From: Actinomycetota bacterium
GTDB lineage: Bacteria; Actinomycetota; Actinomycetes; S36-B12; UBA5976
Length of the DNA: 43,216 nucleotides
Direction of reading: 5' to 3'
Assembly (NCBI GenBank): GCA_947452755.1
Contig: CANGDT010000001.1
Location: 1 to 43,216, forward strand
Shown here: positions 42,942-43,216 of the stretch, one piece after another
Numbering within the stretch: the first letter of the stretch is position 1
Layout: each line of letters opens with the position of its first letter
Notes under the pieces: model-generated
Databases searched by the model: none
Told to the model about the DNA's origin: nothing
What the model saw: the letters and a program-made list of their open reading frames with translations, nothing else
Translations under genes and position numbers: made by a program

Positions 42942-43216
42942 TGTCTAAGCGATACATCGTTGCCTCAAGCGGTGGGTTCAATGCCACTGACCGCTGGGGA
43001 GTGATGGCGCCTGGAGGCATCTTCCTGCGTGCACTTGAATTAACTGGGAAAGAGCGCCCGCGTGTGCTTTTTGTGATGACAGCAAGTGGTGATAGCGCCA
43101 ACTACATCGCCACAAGTTACCAGGCTGTTTCTGGGCTCTCGGTTGATGTTGATCACCTGGCACTATTCCCACAACCAAATGCACAAGTTGAAAAGTCAAT
43201 TGGTCAAGCAGATGTT
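42941..43216 (+). CDS. Peptidase E (S51)-like protein, N-terminal part
   Basis: 92 residues are visible before the window ends. It begins KRYIVASSGGFN and has FLRALELTGKERPRVLFVMTASGD (in part), the glycine-rich start and TASGD motif of the class I glutamine amidotransferase-like peptidase E (dipeptidase E) family. The catalytic Ser/His part is off the window. Its ATG shares one base with the MMPL stop, so it is co-translated with the transporter. Confidence 0.8.
   Translation, partial: MSKRYIVASSGGFNATDRWGVMAPGGIFLRALELTGKERPRVLFVMTASGDSANYIATSYQAVSGLSVDVDHLALFPQPNAQVEKSIGQADV

Overview
The window is a gene-dense stretch of an actinobacterial (Actinomycetota) chromosome, with 44 protein-coding genes and no rRNA, tRNA, IS element or CRISPR array that I could see. 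The assignment rests on gene order and family type: lipB-lipA-DUF4191 with RDD and glnA1; nadE and glnA2 with glnE; ppgK-map-SPOR-panB; a mycoredoxin-like thiol protein; a polyphosphate glucokinase; and a GlnR-type operator. Base composition is near half GC, well below Streptomyces or Mycobacterium. Very short gaps and frequent tail-to-tail overlaps suggest a compact genome such as a planktonic actinobacterium (Nanopelagicales or Luna-type Microbacteriaceae). I cannot fix the lineage from sequence alone.

Layout. 1-6929: a cut minus-strand gene, then RidA-family protein, ornithine cyclodeaminase, GNAT, MFS, DUF1801, argininosuccinate synthase, TauE/SafE and EamA permeases. 6914-9652 (minus): ABC-F ATPase and MetF; aguA diverges from metF. 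10738-15392 (minus): MFS, tgt, MarR, polyphosphate glucokinase, map; a 53-residue SPOR-type gene diverges from map. 15627-19134 (minus): terminator, lysine-rich H1-like protein with an AT-rich upstream region, panB, nadE. 19220-24207 (plus): glnA2, a class I glutamine amidotransferase, glnE. 24208-26609 (minus): Orn/Lys/Arg-type decarboxylase and an OCD/mu-crystallin-family protein. 26698-29476: bioY, a small unknown, an HTH protein with an H1-like tail, MFS. 29565-35889: DHA2 drug exporter, membrane protein, GNAT, mycoredoxin-like protein, aldo/keto reductase, S9 peptidase. 36013-43216: glnA1, RDD protein, small membrane protein, DUF4191, lipA, lipB, MMPL transporter and the start of a peptidase E-like gene.

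Nitrogen and arginine metabolism recur: argG, ornithine cyclodeaminase, arginine-type decarboxylase plus agmatine deiminase, two glutamine synthetases, the adenylyltransferase GlnE, and a four-block GlnR-like operator before glnA1. GlnA1 keeps the adenylylation tyrosine and GlnA2 does not. Lipoate synthesis (LipB, LipA), folate one-carbon (MetF), pantothenate (PanB), NAD (NadE) and biotin uptake (BioY) make up the cofactor genes.

The most striking non-coding signal is a repeated promoter grammar: a -10 hexamer TANNNT (often TAGACT) placed 6 or 7 bases before the start codon in 20 of 44 genes, which predicts leaderless mRNAs. In lipA and the DUF4191 gene this hexamer overlaps the stop codon of the upstream gene. 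Between map and the SPOR-type gene two such hexamers overlap on opposite strands within a 23-base gap. Other unexplained structures are a perfect 24-bp palindrome upstream of the HTH gene, a 10-bp inverted repeat holding both -10 elements between the mycoredoxin and aldo/keto reductase genes, and direct repeats that copy the 3-prime ends of nadE (three copies) and the aldo/keto reductase gene (two copies).
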